Of a stretch of 64,000 bases of DNA, positions 21,374 to 30,893 are shown piece by piece (the stretch's first letter is position 1; every line of letters begins with the position of its first letter). A program made the translations under genes and the position numbers. The DNA comes from Pseudomonas sp. GD04019 (GTDB lineage Bacteria > Pseudomonadota > Gammaproteobacteria > Pseudomonadales > Pseudomonadaceae), in assembly GCF_029837695.1 (NCBI RefSeq), contig NZ_JAOEEA010000006.1, positions 242,563-306,562 of the forward strand. The letters run 5' to 3'. The notes beneath the pieces were generated by a model. It saw only the letters and a list, made by a program, of their open reading frames with translations, ran no database searches and was not told where the DNA came from.

Positions 21374-23455
21374 TTAGCTGGAGAAATTGAGCATGCGCAT
21401 GGGGGATTGAAGACGGCTGTCCCGGCTATTGACCACCGCCTCATCCAGCAGATTCCCCGCCTTGTCCCTGTCCGCCATCCCCGGCTGCAGCGGCTGTTTG
21501 ATGGCAATCCCACTACCAGATCCTGGCGAGCCGCCGGCGTTGAGTTTGGCCAGGGGGCCGACCAGGGTGATGCCGCTGGGGTCGAGTTTGATGAAGCTGC
21601 CGCCGGCCTTGAGGGTGAGTTCGACGCCGGCCTCGATGACCATCTTCTGTCCGGCCTTGAGGTGGATCTCGCGGCCGGCCTTGGTCAGCTGGGCAGCGCC
21701 GAGCTTGATGTGCTGGTTCTGGGCGATGGTCAGGTGGTCTTCGGCCTTCACCTCCACCTTGCGATGCAGATGCGTGGTGTGGTGTTCCTCGGCCTTGAGT
21801 TCGGTGTAGCTGTTGGCCTCCACGGTGTCGTGGCGCTCGTGGCCGATGCGGATCTTCTGGTCGTGTTCGACGTTCTCGTCCCAGTCCTTCTGGGCGTGGA
21901 TATAGATCTGCTCCTGGCCCTTGCGGTCCTCGATGCGCAGCTCGTTGTAGCCACCACCGCCCGGGCTGCTCAGGGTCTTGAATACGCTGCGGGTCTTGTT
22001 CGCCGGCAGGTCGTAGGGAACCACGTGTTCCTTGTGGTACAGGCAGCCGGTGACCAGCGGTTGGTCGGGATCGCCCTCGAGGAAGGTGACCAGCACTTCC
22101 ATGCCGATGCGCGGGATGGCGATGCCGCCGTAGCGATCGCCGGCCCAGCTACTGGAGACGCGCAGCCAGCAACTGGTGGTGTCGTCGGCCTGGCCTTCGC
22201 GGTCCCAGTGGAACTGCACCTTGACCCGGCCGTGCTGGTCGCAGTGGATCTCTTCGCCCTTGGGGCCGGTGACCACGGCGCTCTGGCTGCCCAGCACCTT
22301 GGGTTTCGGATGGCGCAGGGCGGGGCGGTGCAATACGTCCCAGGGGGTGGCGGTGAAGCGGTTGCGGTAGCCCTGTTTGAAGTCGTCCGAGCTGGCGGAT
22401 ATTCCCTCACCCCCGGCCCCTCTCCCGGGGGGAGAGGGGAGAGAGCCGCCGAAGCTGGTGATGGACTCTTCCAGCACCTGCGGTTGCTTGCCCTCGTGCA
22501 GCACTTCCTGCAGCAGCCAGAGGTCGTTCCATTCGCGGCGTGGGTGGTCGGAGATTTCCAGCAGGTGGCCGGTCACCAGGCGTGGCTGGTCGCTCTCGCC
22601 CTGGGCCAGCTGGTAGTCGGCGCGGTGGCGCTCAAGGGCACGTTGCGACAGGTGCTTGCCGCGCGTGCGCTCGGTGTAGCGGCCGGGGTAGTCGTAGTCT
22701 TCCAGCTTGGGCTGGAAGTCGGCCTTGGCGCTGGTCTCCAGCTGCAGGCGTGGTTGTTCGAAGTCGTAGTCGCGGCGGCTGACCTGGTTGGTGCGGGTGG
22801 CCAGGCGCAGGTTGAAGCGTTTGATCACCGGTTCATCGGCGACCAGGCCGCTGTCCTGCACATAGGCGGTGGGCTGGCCGAGTTTGGGGAAGCCGGTCTG
22901 GTCGTCGCCGAACACCAGCACGTGGCCCTTGGCCGAATGCTCGAAGTGGTAGTGCAGCCCCTCTTCCTCGCACAGGCGCTGGATGAAGTGCAGGTCCGTC
23001 TCGTCGTACTGCACGCAGTACTCGCGCTCCGGGTAGACGGTCGGGCCGAGCTGGAAGCGGTAGGCGCCGCCGAGGATGCCGTGCTCTTCCAAGACCAGGG
23101 CGATGATCTGCGGCACCGTCAGGTGCTGGTAGATGCGCTGGTTGGTGCGATAGCCGAGCCAGGTCAGCTTAGGGCTAAGGGTGAGGTGATAGCGGGTCAG
23201 GCGCTTGCCCGACTCGCCCTGGCCGACATCGTGGATCAGGCCGTGGATGCCGCTGCCGTCCGGAGCAATGGCGAGGAAGGCTGGTTTGCCGAGCAACTCG
23301 TCGAGATCCAGGTCGGGCTTCTCGCTGACCAGTTCCACCGCGAAGCGATAGGGCTGGTCGAGGGCCTCGCGGCCGCTGAATTCGAGCACCTGCAGGTCGT
23401 GGTCGAGACCTTCGAGGGTCAGGCTGAAGTGGGTCTGGTTGGCGGGGTTGAACAT
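21374..23455 (-). CDS. vgrG: Type VI secretion spike protein VgrG (TssI)
   Basis: A 693-residue T6SS spike. The N-terminal gp27-like part (about 1-390) includes YCVQYDETDLHFIQRLCEEEG; the gp5-like OB fold follows (VTGPKGEEIHCDQHGRVKVQFHWD), then a C-terminal beta-helix of alternating Lys/Ala/Val repeats (DUF2345-like). About 60 residues past the helix are extra and may bind cargo. Near residue 335-350 a short Pro/Gly-rich stretch (PSPPGRGAGGEG) is encoded by a hairpin repeat inserted in frame. It follows stk by 25 bp and is followed by the M23-like gene, so it is probably the carrier of that protein. Confidence 0.95.
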   Translation of the reverse strand: MFNPANQTHFSLTLEGLDHDLQVLEFSGREALDQPYRFAVELVSEKPDLDLDELLGKPAFLAIAPDGSGIHGLIHDVGQGESGKRLTRYHLTLSPKLTWLGYRTNQRIYQHLTVPQIIALVLEEHGILGGAYRFQLGPTVYPEREYCVQYDETDLHFIQRLCEEEGLHYHFEHSAKGHVLVFGDDQTGFPKLGQPTAYVQDSGLVADEPVIKRFNLRLATRTNQVSRRDYDFEQPRLQLETSAKADFQPKLEDYDYPGRYTERTRGKHLSQRALERHRADYQLAQGESDQPRLVTGHLLEISDHPRREWNDLWLLQEVLHEGKQPQVLEESITSFGGSLPSPPGRGAGGEGISASSDDFKQGYRNRFTATPWDVLHRPALRHPKPKVLGSQSAVVTGPKGEEIHCDQHGRVKVQFHWDREGQADDTTSCWLRVSSSWAGDRYGGIAIPRIGMEVLVTFLEGDPDQPLVTGCLYHKEHVVPYDLPANKTRSVFKTLSSPGGGGYNELRIEDRKGQEQIYIHAQKDWDENVEHDQKIRIGHERHDTVEANSYTELKAEEHHTTHLHRKVEVKAEDHLTIAQNQHIKLGAAQLTKAGREIHLKAGQKMVIEAGVELTLKAGGSFIKLDPSGITLVGPLAKLNAGGSPGSGSGIAIKQPLQPGMADRDKAGNLLDEAVVNSRDSRLQSPMRMLNFSS
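22404..22445. repeat. G/C-rich hairpin repeat inserted in frame in vgrG
   Basis: CCCCTCTCCC (22417-22426) pairs perfectly with GGGAGAGGGG (22430-22439) around GGG, preceded by CCCTCACCCCCGG. Read on the + strand it encodes the LTPGPSP-GGRGE-like signature of a widely dispersed bacterial intergenic repeat. Here it lies inside the vgrG coding sequence without breaking the frame, at the junction between the gp27-like and gp5-like parts. Confidence 0.75.
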
Positions 23456-23480
23456 GTGTCGTCCTTGTCGATAGGCGCAA

Positions 23481-24440
23481 TCAGGCCGGGCGGCGCAGCA
23501 GGCGCGTCAGCAGCGACGCATTCGGGCGCTGGGCGCGGAAGGCACGCAGCAGGTCCGGCAGGTTGCAGCGCTTGGCCGGATCGAATTCCAGCGCGGCGCG
23601 CAGGGCCGGCCACAGTGCGCGGGGCAGGTCCGCGGGGGCCGTCAGCGGCAGTTCCATTGCCAGCGCCTGTTTAGCACTTTGCCGGCGGAAAGGATGCTGG
23701 CCGCTGCACAGTTCGTAGATCACGCAGGCCACGGCGTAGACGTCGGCGGCGGCGTTCAGGGTGGCGCCGTCGAGCAGTTCGGGGGCGGCGTAGCGTGGCG
23801 TCCAGGCGGCGAAGCGGCTGCGCGCCAGGCGCGGCAGGCCCTTGAGGAAGCCCTCGCGGGCCTGGCCGAGACCGAAGTCGAACAGGCGGATGTCGTCGTC
23901 GCCGAGCATCAGGTTGCTCGGCTTGAGGTCGCCGTGCAGCACGCCCTGGTCGTGGGCGTAGCGCAGCGCTTCCAGCAGGCTGAGGGCGACCCGCTGCGCC
24001 TCGGGCCAGGGCAGGCCGCTGGGGTACTGGTGCAGCACATGGTCGAGGGTGTTGCCCTTGAGCAACTCCATGGTGATGAAGGCGCGCTGGCAGGTTGGGT
24101 CCACTTCGAAGCTGTAGAAGCGCACCAGGTTGCGGTGGCTGAGCCGCGCGGTAAGGGCGAACTCGCTGTAGAGCAGGGCGCTGGCGTCCGGGTATTCGGC
24201 GAAGTCCTCGCTGAGGGTCTTCAGTGCCACCCAGGGCTGCGGTTCGCCGAACTGTTCGCGCAGCAGGTCGCGGGCGCGGTACACGGCGCCCATGCCGCCG
24301 ACGCCGAGCAGCCGTTCGATCTGATAGCGGCCGCCGAGCAGCTCGGGCAGGTCCTTGGGCAACGGGCGGGCGACGCGCGCCGGGTTGGCGCCGGCCATCA
24401 CCGTTAGGTCGGCGCTGACCACCTTGGCTTCGGCGTTCAT
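23481..24440 (-). CDS. stk1: Serine/threonine protein kinase of the T6SS cluster (Stk1-like)
   Basis: A 319-residue soluble Hanks-type kinase. Visible motifs: glycine loop GVGGMG (46-51), VALK with Lys74, catalytic loop HGDLKPSN (169-176, Gly replacing the usual Arg), DFG (188-190) and a YAAPELL motif. There is no membrane segment, unlike PpkA of HSI-I. It overlaps the phosphatase gene by 4 bp (ATGA), matching the stp1-stk1 pair of P. aeruginosa HSI-II. The likely role is Thr phosphorylation of the FHA protein, tuning T6SS assembly. Confidence 0.92.
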   Translation of the reverse strand: MNAEAKVVSADLTVMAGANPARVARPLPKDLPELLGGRYQIERLLGVGGMGAVYRARDLLREQFGEPQPWVALKTLSEDFAEYPDASALLYSEFALTARLSHRNLVRFYSFEVDPTCQRAFITMELLKGNTLDHVLHQYPSGLPWPEAQRVALSLLEALRYAHDQGVLHGDLKPSNLMLGDDDIRLFDFGLGQAREGFLKGLPRLARSRFAAWTPRYAAPELLDGATLNAAADVYAVACVIYELCSGQHPFRRQSAKQALAMELPLTAPADLPRALWPALRAALEFDPAKRCNLPDLLRAFRAQRPNASLLTRLLRRPA

Positions 24441-25168
24441 CGATTGATCACCACGCCGCTCAGGTTGTCGCGGGCCGGGCCCTGCAGGGCCAGGTCGAAC
24501 AGGCGTTGCAGGGCCAGCTGCGGGCTGGGGCGCAGCAGGGCGGCGGTCATGTCGTCGTGATCGAGGTCCTGATAGAGACCGTCGCTGCACAGCAGGAACA
24601 CGTCGCCGGGCAGGCTCTCCAGTTCGAGGATGTCCAGCTGCAATTCCTCGGCCGCGCCGATGGCCCGGGTCAGGGCGTGGGCACCGGGTTGGCGCGCGGC
24701 GTCCGCCGGGCTCATGCCGCGTTCCTCGACCAGTTGCTGCAGCAGCGAATGATCGCGGCTGAGCTGGAACAACTGGCGCCCGCGCAGCAGGTAGCAGCGG
24801 CTGTCGCCGGCCCACACGCAGACCACCCGGCTGCTTTCGGCGAGCAGCGCCACCACCGTGCTGCCGACCAGCAGATCCTGAGTCTCGCCGGTCAGGGTCA
24901 GGCCCAGGCTGAGGTGGCGGTTGAGGCGATGCAGGCAGTCGCGCAGGGCGTCCAGGCGGTCCTCGAAATCCAGGTCCGCGGGCAGCTCGGCAAGGCTCTC
25001 GACGATCAGCCGGCTGGCCAGGTCGCCGGCCTGGTGGCCGCCCATGCCGTCGGCGACCACCCACAGGCCCTGTTGTGGCTGGTCGAGAAAGGCATCCTCG
25101 TTGCGCTCGCGCACCTTGCCGGTGTCGGTGCGCCCGGCGCTGGACCAGAGGCGTTGGGCGACCTTCAT
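24437..25168 (-). CDS. stp1: PP2C-type protein phosphatase of the T6SS cluster (Stp1-like)
   Basis: A 243-residue PPM/PP2C Ser/Thr phosphatase with the metal-binding motifs RNEDAF (21-26) and VVADGMGGHQAG (37-48) and the later LCSDGLYQDLDHDD. It overlaps tssM by one base and the kinase gene by four. It should reverse the kinase's phosphorylation of the FHA scaffold, as PppA does in HSI-I. Confidence 0.93.
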   Translation of the reverse strand: MKVAQRLWSSAGRTDTGKVRERNEDAFLDQPQQGLWVVADGMGGHQAGDLASRLIVESLAELPADLDFEDRLDALRDCLHRLNRHLSLGLTLTGETQDLLVGSTVVALLAESSRVVCVWAGDSRCYLLRGRQLFQLSRDHSLLQQLVEERGMSPADAARQPGAHALTRAIGAAEELQLDILELESLPGDVFLLCSDGLYQDLDHDDMTAALLRPSPQLALQRLFDLALQGPARDNLSGVVINR

Positions 25169-28100
25169 CAGAGGGTCGCCGGCAGCTTGAACTGGCGCAG
25201 CAGGCTGGCATCGAACGGGTTCGGCGAGCGCTGGCTGTGCAGCAGGTACTTGGCCTGCAGCCCGTCGAGGTTGGCCTTGAGCAGCAGCACGTCGCGGCCG
25301 CTGTGTTGCTCCACCTTCATCATGTCGATCAGGCGGAACAGGGCCCAGGGGCCGCTGTTCTTCTCGATGCCGACGCGGCGGCCGCCCTGTTCCTCCAGGA
25401 CCAGGCTGCTACGCTCGCTCTCGCCCTCGGCCGGCCAGCGGAAGGCGGTGGCGATGATCGGGCCGTGGCGGTACTCCATCTGCTGGCCGCCGAAGCGGAA
25501 GTCGGCGCGGTTGAGGCTGTAGTCCAGGGCGAACGGTTCCAGCTTGAACAGCACCAGCGGCTCGGCCGGGTTCTCGGCGAAGAAGCTGCGGCGGATCACC
25601 TGGGTGCGGTTCATCTGGGTCAGGAACACCGGCGACAGCGGCAGGCCCTGGCCGTCCATGCGGCGCAGCTGGTACTCGCCGTCGCTGTCGCTGACGAAGG
25701 CCTTGAGGTAGCGGTCGACGAACGCATCGGCCACGCCATCGGCCTTGAAGAACTCGCGGAAGTCGGCGATGGCCACGTCGCTGTCGCTCTTGGCGCTGAA
25801 TGGGTAACGCTTGAACAGCGACTCCTTGTAGAAGGCGTACAGCTCGTTGCGGTAGCGCTTGTTCAGGTAGCCGTAGGCGTCGTTGAGCACCAGCTGCCAG
25901 CTGTCGTCGGCGATCAGCGTCAGCCAGTTGCCCACCGGTTGCGGCAGGCGCGCGGCGGTGCCGCGGACCTGGTTGATCGCGTCCGGGCGGCCGCCCATAC
26001 GCGCCTTGGCCAGCTCGAAGGCGGCCTGCTCCGGCGAGCTGGCGTGGGCCATGCCGCTCAGTTGCAGCTGCAGGGCGTCCAGCGCCTGCAGGGTGGCGGC
26101 CAGTTCCGGGCCGGCGCCGCTGTTGTCGTCGAGCAGACGGTGCAGCGGTTCGAAGCGCCGTTGCAGGGCGCGGCGAGCGGTGTCCGGCAGGCTCTTGGCG
26201 ATGGCATCGAGGCCCTTGCCGGCCGCGGCGGCGGCCAGCTTGCCCTTTTTGCCGAGCTTGGCCTGGGCGGCCAGGTCATCGGTCTGGTCGGCGGCGGCCG
26301 GCAGGTCGAAGCGGGTGTTGTCGCGTACTTCCACCAGCACCTGCAGCAGCGGCGAGTTGGCCGCGGTCAGGGCGGTGAGCACGGTGATGCCCTGGGCGGT
26401 ATTGCCGATCGGTTCCAGGCTCAGCTGAGCGATGGCCTCGCCCCAGTAGTTGGCGTAGTCGCGGAAGTACAGCTGCTCCAGCTCCACCATCAGGCGGCCG
26501 AGGTCGTGGTCGCTGAGCTGGTTGCCTTCGCCCAGTACCCAGTTGTCGGCGAGGATGTCGCGCACCAGGCCGAGGCCCTGGGCGACGAAGAACTGCTGGT
26601 AGCCCTTCTGCGTGTACAGGCCGGGGATGGCGTAGTCGCTGCCGAGCAGCAGCGGCGCCTGCGCACCGAGGGCCTGGGCGATGCGGTAGTCCGGCAGGCT
26701 GCGGGCCTGGTCGCGAAGCATGCGGTAGACCACGCCGGCGAGCGACTCGCTGCGCAGGATCTGCCGCGCTTCGGCCACCAGGTTGTCGTTCAGCGGGTAA
26801 GCGCTGAACGGCTCGGCCAGCAGACGCTGGAAGTGCGCGTTGAGGCGCTTCTGGGTCGGCTCGTCGCCGGCATAGCGCAGCGACCAGTCGGCGGCCAGCC
26901 ACTCCTGCAGGAAGGCCGGGTCGCGGCGCTCCTCGAGATTGAGCATCAGGTAGGCGCGCAGGCTGCCGAGCAGCAGCTCGCGGTCGTCGCGGTTGGCGCG
27001 GATCTGCGCCTCCAGCTGGCGTGCCACCCGTGGCAGCAGCTCGCTCTCCAGGCTGCGGCGGTAGGCGGCATGCACCTGCGGCTGCACCTGCGGGCCCTGG
27101 TACAGGCCGCCGCGCTCCAGCAGGCTGGCAGCGCCGGTGGCGGGGAACACCTGGGTGGCGGTGTAGCTGCCGTCGAGCAGCGGCAGGGCGCGCTGGGCGT
27201 CGTCCTTGGCGTTGATGCTTTCGCCGTCACGGCCCAGCTGCAGGGCCAGTTCGCGCAGCTGTTCCAGGCGACCGTGGTTGGCCGAATAGCTGGTGCCCCA
27301 GAGCAGACCGAACAGCACCAGGCAGGCGGCCGCACCGGCGTACAGGCCGCGCTGACGCCAGTCGATGCGGCGTACTTCCTTGTCGTCCAGGCCAGCCAGT
27401 TCGGCCTCGGGGAAGATCACTCGGCTGAGCAACTGGTTGATAAAGCGCGCGCGACCGCTGCGATAGGTCGGCAGGCTGCTGCCGGCCAGGCCGAGGTTGC
27501 GGCCGATGCCGGTGGTGCTCGGGTCGAGCAGTTCCTGCAACTGCGGCGCACTGGTCAGGTAGAAGCCGCGCAGCTGGCTGGAGCGCTGGTAGCGGTTGCC
27601 GCTGAAGGCCAGTTCCACCAGCAGGCACAGGCGCTCGCCGAGCTGGCCGAGCTGGTGCGGGAAGTCGAGGATGCGGCCGCGGCGCTGGGTGTCACGCTCC
27701 TGGTGCAGGCGCATGATCACCTGGCTGTTGAGGCGGCGCAGCAGCTCTTCGAACTCCTGGCGCACCACGCTGGCGTCGGTGGCGCTCTGGCCCTTGCGGA
27801 AGCTGGTGCCGAGCACCTGGTCGCTCTCTTCGCGGCTCAGCTGGTCGAAGAACTCGTCGAAGCCCATGACCTTGTCGGCCTTGCTCAGCACCAGATACAC
27901 CGGCACTTCGGCGCGCAGCTCGGCGTGCAGTTCGTGCAGGCGCTGGCGGGTCTGCCGGGCCAGGTTCTCCAGCTCCAGTTCGCTGGCGTACAGCAGGGTG
28001 TCGACCGGGATGCTCACCAGCACGCCGTTCAGCGGGCGCGCGCGGCGCTTGCGCAGCAGGCTGAGCAGGGTGTGCCAGGCGCGGCTGTCTACCGCCACGT

Positions 28101-28689
28101 CGGGCTGGGTCAGGTAGCGGCCGGCGGTATCCAGCAGCACGGCGTGGTCGGCGAAGTACCAGTCGCAATAGCGGGTGCCGCCGACGTCCTTGGTCAGGCG
28201 GCGCTCGTCGCCCTTGTTCAGCGGGAAATCCAGGCCGGAGAAGTCCAGCAGGCTGGTCTTGCCGCTGCCCTCGGGGCCGAGCAGCAGGTACCAGGGCAGG
28301 TCGTTGCGCCACTTCTCGCTGCGCCCGCGGTACAGGCTGGAGGTCTTCAGGGTGCGCAGGGCCTGCTTGAAGCGGCCCTTGAGCTCCAGTTGCTCCTCGC
28401 TGATCAGGCCGTCGCGGCGCAGGCGTTCCTGGGCATCGGCGTCATCCGCCTCGGCCTTCTTGCGCACGTTGGCGCGCCAGCTGACGAACACGATGAACAG
28501 GCCCCAGGCGAGGAACAGCAGACTGATGCTGACCAGGCGGCTGGCCGCCGGCGCCCAGAACTTGGAGTCGGCCACCGCCAGCAGCGGGCCGACGAACCAG
28601 ATCAGCAGGGCCAGCACCAGGACCAGGCACAGGCTCCAGACCCAGGTCTTGCGGAAGAACGCCGCGGTTTTCTTGAGAAAGTCCTTCAT
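25168..28689 (-). CDS. tssM: T6SS inner-membrane complex protein TssM (IcmF)
   Basis: A 1173-residue IcmF-family protein that spans the envelope and links TssL to the outer-membrane lipoprotein TssJ. Two N-terminal membrane helices (about 17-38 and 52-70), a cytoplasmic domain with Walker A GPEGSGKT (138-145), a third helix after RRIDWRQRGLYAGAAACL, and a long periplasmic domain are visible. The order tssJ-tssK-tssL-tssM is standard. Confidence 0.97.
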   Translation of the reverse strand: MKDFLKKTAAFFRKTWVWSLCLVLVLALLIWFVGPLLAVADSKFWAPAASRLVSISLLFLAWGLFIVFVSWRANVRKKAEADDADAQERLRRDGLISEEQLELKGRFKQALRTLKTSSLYRGRSEKWRNDLPWYLLLGPEGSGKTSLLDFSGLDFPLNKGDERRLTKDVGGTRYCDWYFADHAVLLDTAGRYLTQPDVAVDSRAWHTLLSLLRKRRARPLNGVLVSIPVDTLLYASELELENLARQTRQRLHELHAELRAEVPVYLVLSKADKVMGFDEFFDQLSREESDQVLGTSFRKGQSATDASVVRQEFEELLRRLNSQVIMRLHQERDTQRRGRILDFPHQLGQLGERLCLLVELAFSGNRYQRSSQLRGFYLTSAPQLQELLDPSTTGIGRNLGLAGSSLPTYRSGRARFINQLLSRVIFPEAELAGLDDKEVRRIDWRQRGLYAGAAACLVLFGLLWGTSYSANHGRLEQLRELALQLGRDGESINAKDDAQRALPLLDGSYTATQVFPATGAASLLERGGLYQGPQVQPQVHAAYRRSLESELLPRVARQLEAQIRANRDDRELLLGSLRAYLMLNLEERRDPAFLQEWLAADWSLRYAGDEPTQKRLNAHFQRLLAEPFSAYPLNDNLVAEARQILRSESLAGVVYRMLRDQARSLPDYRIAQALGAQAPLLLGSDYAIPGLYTQKGYQQFFVAQGLGLVRDILADNWVLGEGNQLSDHDLGRLMVELEQLYFRDYANYWGEAIAQLSLEPIGNTAQGITVLTALTAANSPLLQVLVEVRDNTRFDLPAAADQTDDLAAQAKLGKKGKLAAAAAGKGLDAIAKSLPDTARRALQRRFEPLHRLLDDNSGAGPELAATLQALDALQLQLSGMAHASSPEQAAFELAKARMGGRPDAINQVRGTAARLPQPVGNWLTLIADDSWQLVLNDAYGYLNKRYRNELYAFYKESLFKRYPFSAKSDSDVAIADFREFFKADGVADAFVDRYLKAFVSDSDGEYQLRRMDGQGLPLSPVFLTQMNRTQVIRRSFFAENPAEPLVLFKLEPFALDYSLNRADFRFGGQQMEYRHGPIIATAFRWPAEGESERSSLVLEEQGGRRVGIEKNSGPWALFRLIDMMKVEQHSGRDVLLLKANLDGLQAKYLLHSQRSPNPFDASLLRQFKLPATL

Positions 28690-28695
28690 CTCAAC

Positions 28696-29556
28696 TTATC
28701 CCTGAACAGATGGGGCAGGGGCGGCTTCTACCGCCTGATAGGGTTGCAGCACGGTGCCGCGCTGCTCGTGCAGCACCCAGCTGAAGCCGGCGTAGAGCAG
28801 CGCCAGGCCGGCCACGGTGGCCACTGCCACCAGCCAGCCGGGGACGATGCGCACCAGCCGCCGGCGGCCTTCCTTGAGGCCCTCCCAGTGCGGCGACAGC
28901 TCGCGCGGCACATCGCCACGCAGCTGGCGGATCTGCCGGTACAGGCTGTCGCGGATCGCCTCCAGTTCGAGCATGCCGCGCGGCAGCACGCGGTACTTGC
29001 CCTCGAAGCCGAGCGACAGGCAGATGTACATCAGCTCGAGCATGGCCAGGTGCTTGACCGGGTTGCGCGACAGGTGTTCGAGCAGCTGGAAGAACTTCTC
29101 GCCGCCGAAGGTCTCGTTGTGGAAGGTCGACAGCAGGCTCATCTGCGACCAGGCGCTCTCGTTGCCCCAGGGCGTGGTCACCACCGCCTCGTCGACCACC
29201 GTGCACAGCACGTAGCGCGCGGCCATCACCTGGCCGCCTTCCACGCCTTCCTGCAGGGCGCGATGCTCGAACAGCTTGATCGCCACGTTGAGGCGCTCGT
29301 TCAGCGCGTCGAAGTTCTCCGCGCTGGCGTGGGTCTTCAGCCGCACCACTTCCGAGAGCAGCAGCGCGCTGGCGGCCACCAGCGGGTTAAAGCTGATGTT
29401 GAAGACTTCCGCCGGGCGCATGCGCGCGGCGTAGACCATGCGCTCCTCAAGCTGCTCGAAGCGCGGCGTGGCGAAGTCGGTGAGCGGGCCGCGTGGTGCG
29501 GCGCCTTCTCCCTGGCGGTTGAGGACGACGGTCTTGTCCTGTGCTTCCCTGATCAT
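28696..29556 (-). CDS. tssL: T6SS inner-membrane protein TssL (DotU family)
   Basis: A 286-residue DotU-family protein: cytoplasmic helical domain with VDEAVVTTPWG and FFQLLEHL motifs, and one C-terminal membrane helix (WLVAVATVAGLALLYAGFSW). It lacks an OmpA-like peptidoglycan-binding extension. GGAGCTGAAC precedes the ATG. The gene lies 2 bp after tssK and 6 bp before tssM. Confidence 0.97.
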   Translation of the reverse strand: MIREAQDKTVVLNRQGEGAAPRGPLTDFATPRFEQLEERMVYAARMRPAEVFNISFNPLVAASALLLSEVVRLKTHASAENFDALNERLNVAIKLFEHRALQEGVEGGQVMAARYVLCTVVDEAVVTTPWGNESAWSQMSLLSTFHNETFGGEKFFQLLEHLSRNPVKHLAMLELMYICLSLGFEGKYRVLPRGMLELEAIRDSLYRQIRQLRGDVPRELSPHWEGLKEGRRRLVRIVPGWLVAVATVAGLALLYAGFSWVLHEQRGTVLQPYQAVEAAPAPSVQG

Positions 29557-29558
29557 GT

Positions 29559-30890
29559 TCAGCTCCTGATCGCCCAGAATTTCAGCTCAAGCCCGGCGAA
29601 GTCGCCGGACACGTGGAAGGCAAAGCCACCGGAGCTCTCCAGCTGCGCCAGTTCCTCGGCGCTGAACTCCAGGGCGAAGTAGGTCTTGCCGGCGTGGAAG
29701 GGGATCTGCCGCGGCGCGACCGGCAGCGGCTTCACCTTGATGCCCGGCAGGTGCAGGTTGACCAGCTGGCGGATGCGCTCCACCGCGCCGATCTTCAGGT
29801 GCGCCGGCAGGCGCTTGCGCAGCTCCTCGGACTCGCACTGGGCGTCGGCGGCGAGCACGAAGGTGGCGTTGCCGAGCAGCGCGTGGTCCTGCAGCGGCGA
29901 GACCTGGATGCCGTACTGGCGCTGCTGCAGCGGCAGCTCGATGGCGTGCTGCTCCAGCACCATGGACAGCACCTGGCGCAGCGCCTCCATCAGCTTGCGG
30001 AAGCTGGCGGCCTGATCGTTGTGCAGGTAGCGGCCGTCCAGGCGCGGGCGCTTGTGGTCGGCGGCGAAGGTGGCCAGCTCGCCGAGCAGGCCGACCAGCT
30101 CGCGGTACAGCAACTCCGGATGCATCTGCTCCAGGGACAGGTAATGGCGCAGCTGCGGCTCGTAGCGATTGACCAGCTGCAGCATGAGGAAGTCGCCGAC
30201 CTCGGTATTGCCCAGCTTGCCGGCGGCGCGCACGCGCTCGGCGAGGATGTCGCCGCGGTGGCCGAGCAGGCTGATCACTTCCTTGAGGCAGGACAGCAGG
30301 TAGCTGGACGCCTGGGTGTGGAGGAAGGTCGGCGTGAAATCTTGATCGAGGCTGATCACCCCGTCCGGGCTGGTATCGAAGATCTCTGCCACCTTGAGCT
30401 TCACGAAGGCCTGGTCGTTCTGCTGCTCGCCGAGCAGCAGGCGGAAGTCCGGGCGGCCGCAGCTGACCTGGCTGACGGTGACATCGCCGGCGTTGGAGTC
30501 GGCCACTTCCTGGTCCTGGGCGCGGTAGCGGGCGAGCACGTCCTGCTGTTCGCTGCGGCGGCTCTCGATGTGGTTGCCGGTGACCAGCGGCAGGGCCAGG
30601 TACACCGGGGTGGCCGCGGTGTTCGGCGGGATATCCAGGGCCAGCGGCTCACGGCTGGCGTCCAGTTCGAACAGGCTGCCGTCGGGTAGCACGCCGCTGG
30701 CCTGGCTGAGCACCAGCTTGCCCATGCCGAGGAACTGGCGGTCGATCTCCAGGCTGAAGAAGCCCCAGGGATAGATGTCCTGCAGGCGCGAGCGCGACTT
30801 GAGCTGGTGCTCGAAGTAGCGATCGTTCTGCTGGAAGTGCTGTGGGCGCAGGAGCATCCCTTCCTGCCAGACAACCTTGAGCATTTCCAT
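29559..30890 (-). CDS. tssK: T6SS baseplate protein TssK
   Basis: A 443-residue TssK (VasE/ImpJ family) subunit connecting the baseplate to the membrane complex. The family N-terminus VVWQEGMLLRPQHFQQNDRY is clear. Length is typical. The gene starts 3 bp after tssJ. Confidence 0.97.
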   Translation of the reverse strand: MEMLKVVWQEGMLLRPQHFQQNDRYFEHQLKSRSRLQDIYPWGFFSLEIDRQFLGMGKLVLSQASGVLPDGSLFELDASREPLALDIPPNTAATPVYLALPLVTGNHIESRRSEQQDVLARYRAQDQEVADSNAGDVTVSQVSCGRPDFRLLLGEQQNDQAFVKLKVAEIFDTSPDGVISLDQDFTPTFLHTQASSYLLSCLKEVISLLGHRGDILAERVRAAGKLGNTEVGDFLMLQLVNRYEPQLRHYLSLEQMHPELLYRELVGLLGELATFAADHKRPRLDGRYLHNDQAASFRKLMEALRQVLSMVLEQHAIELPLQQRQYGIQVSPLQDHALLGNATFVLAADAQCESEELRKRLPAHLKIGAVERIRQLVNLHLPGIKVKPLPVAPRQIPFHAGKTYFALEFSAEELAQLESSGGFAFHVSGDFAGLELKFWAIRS

Positions 30891-30893
30891 TGC

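Noticed and set aside
25075..29682. A 1535-codon open frame on the + strand opposite stp1, tssM and tssL
   Set aside because: It is the antisense shadow of high-GC genes on the minus strand; composition is Gln/Val/Leu/Ala-rich with no domain, and the minus-strand genes carry clear family motifs.
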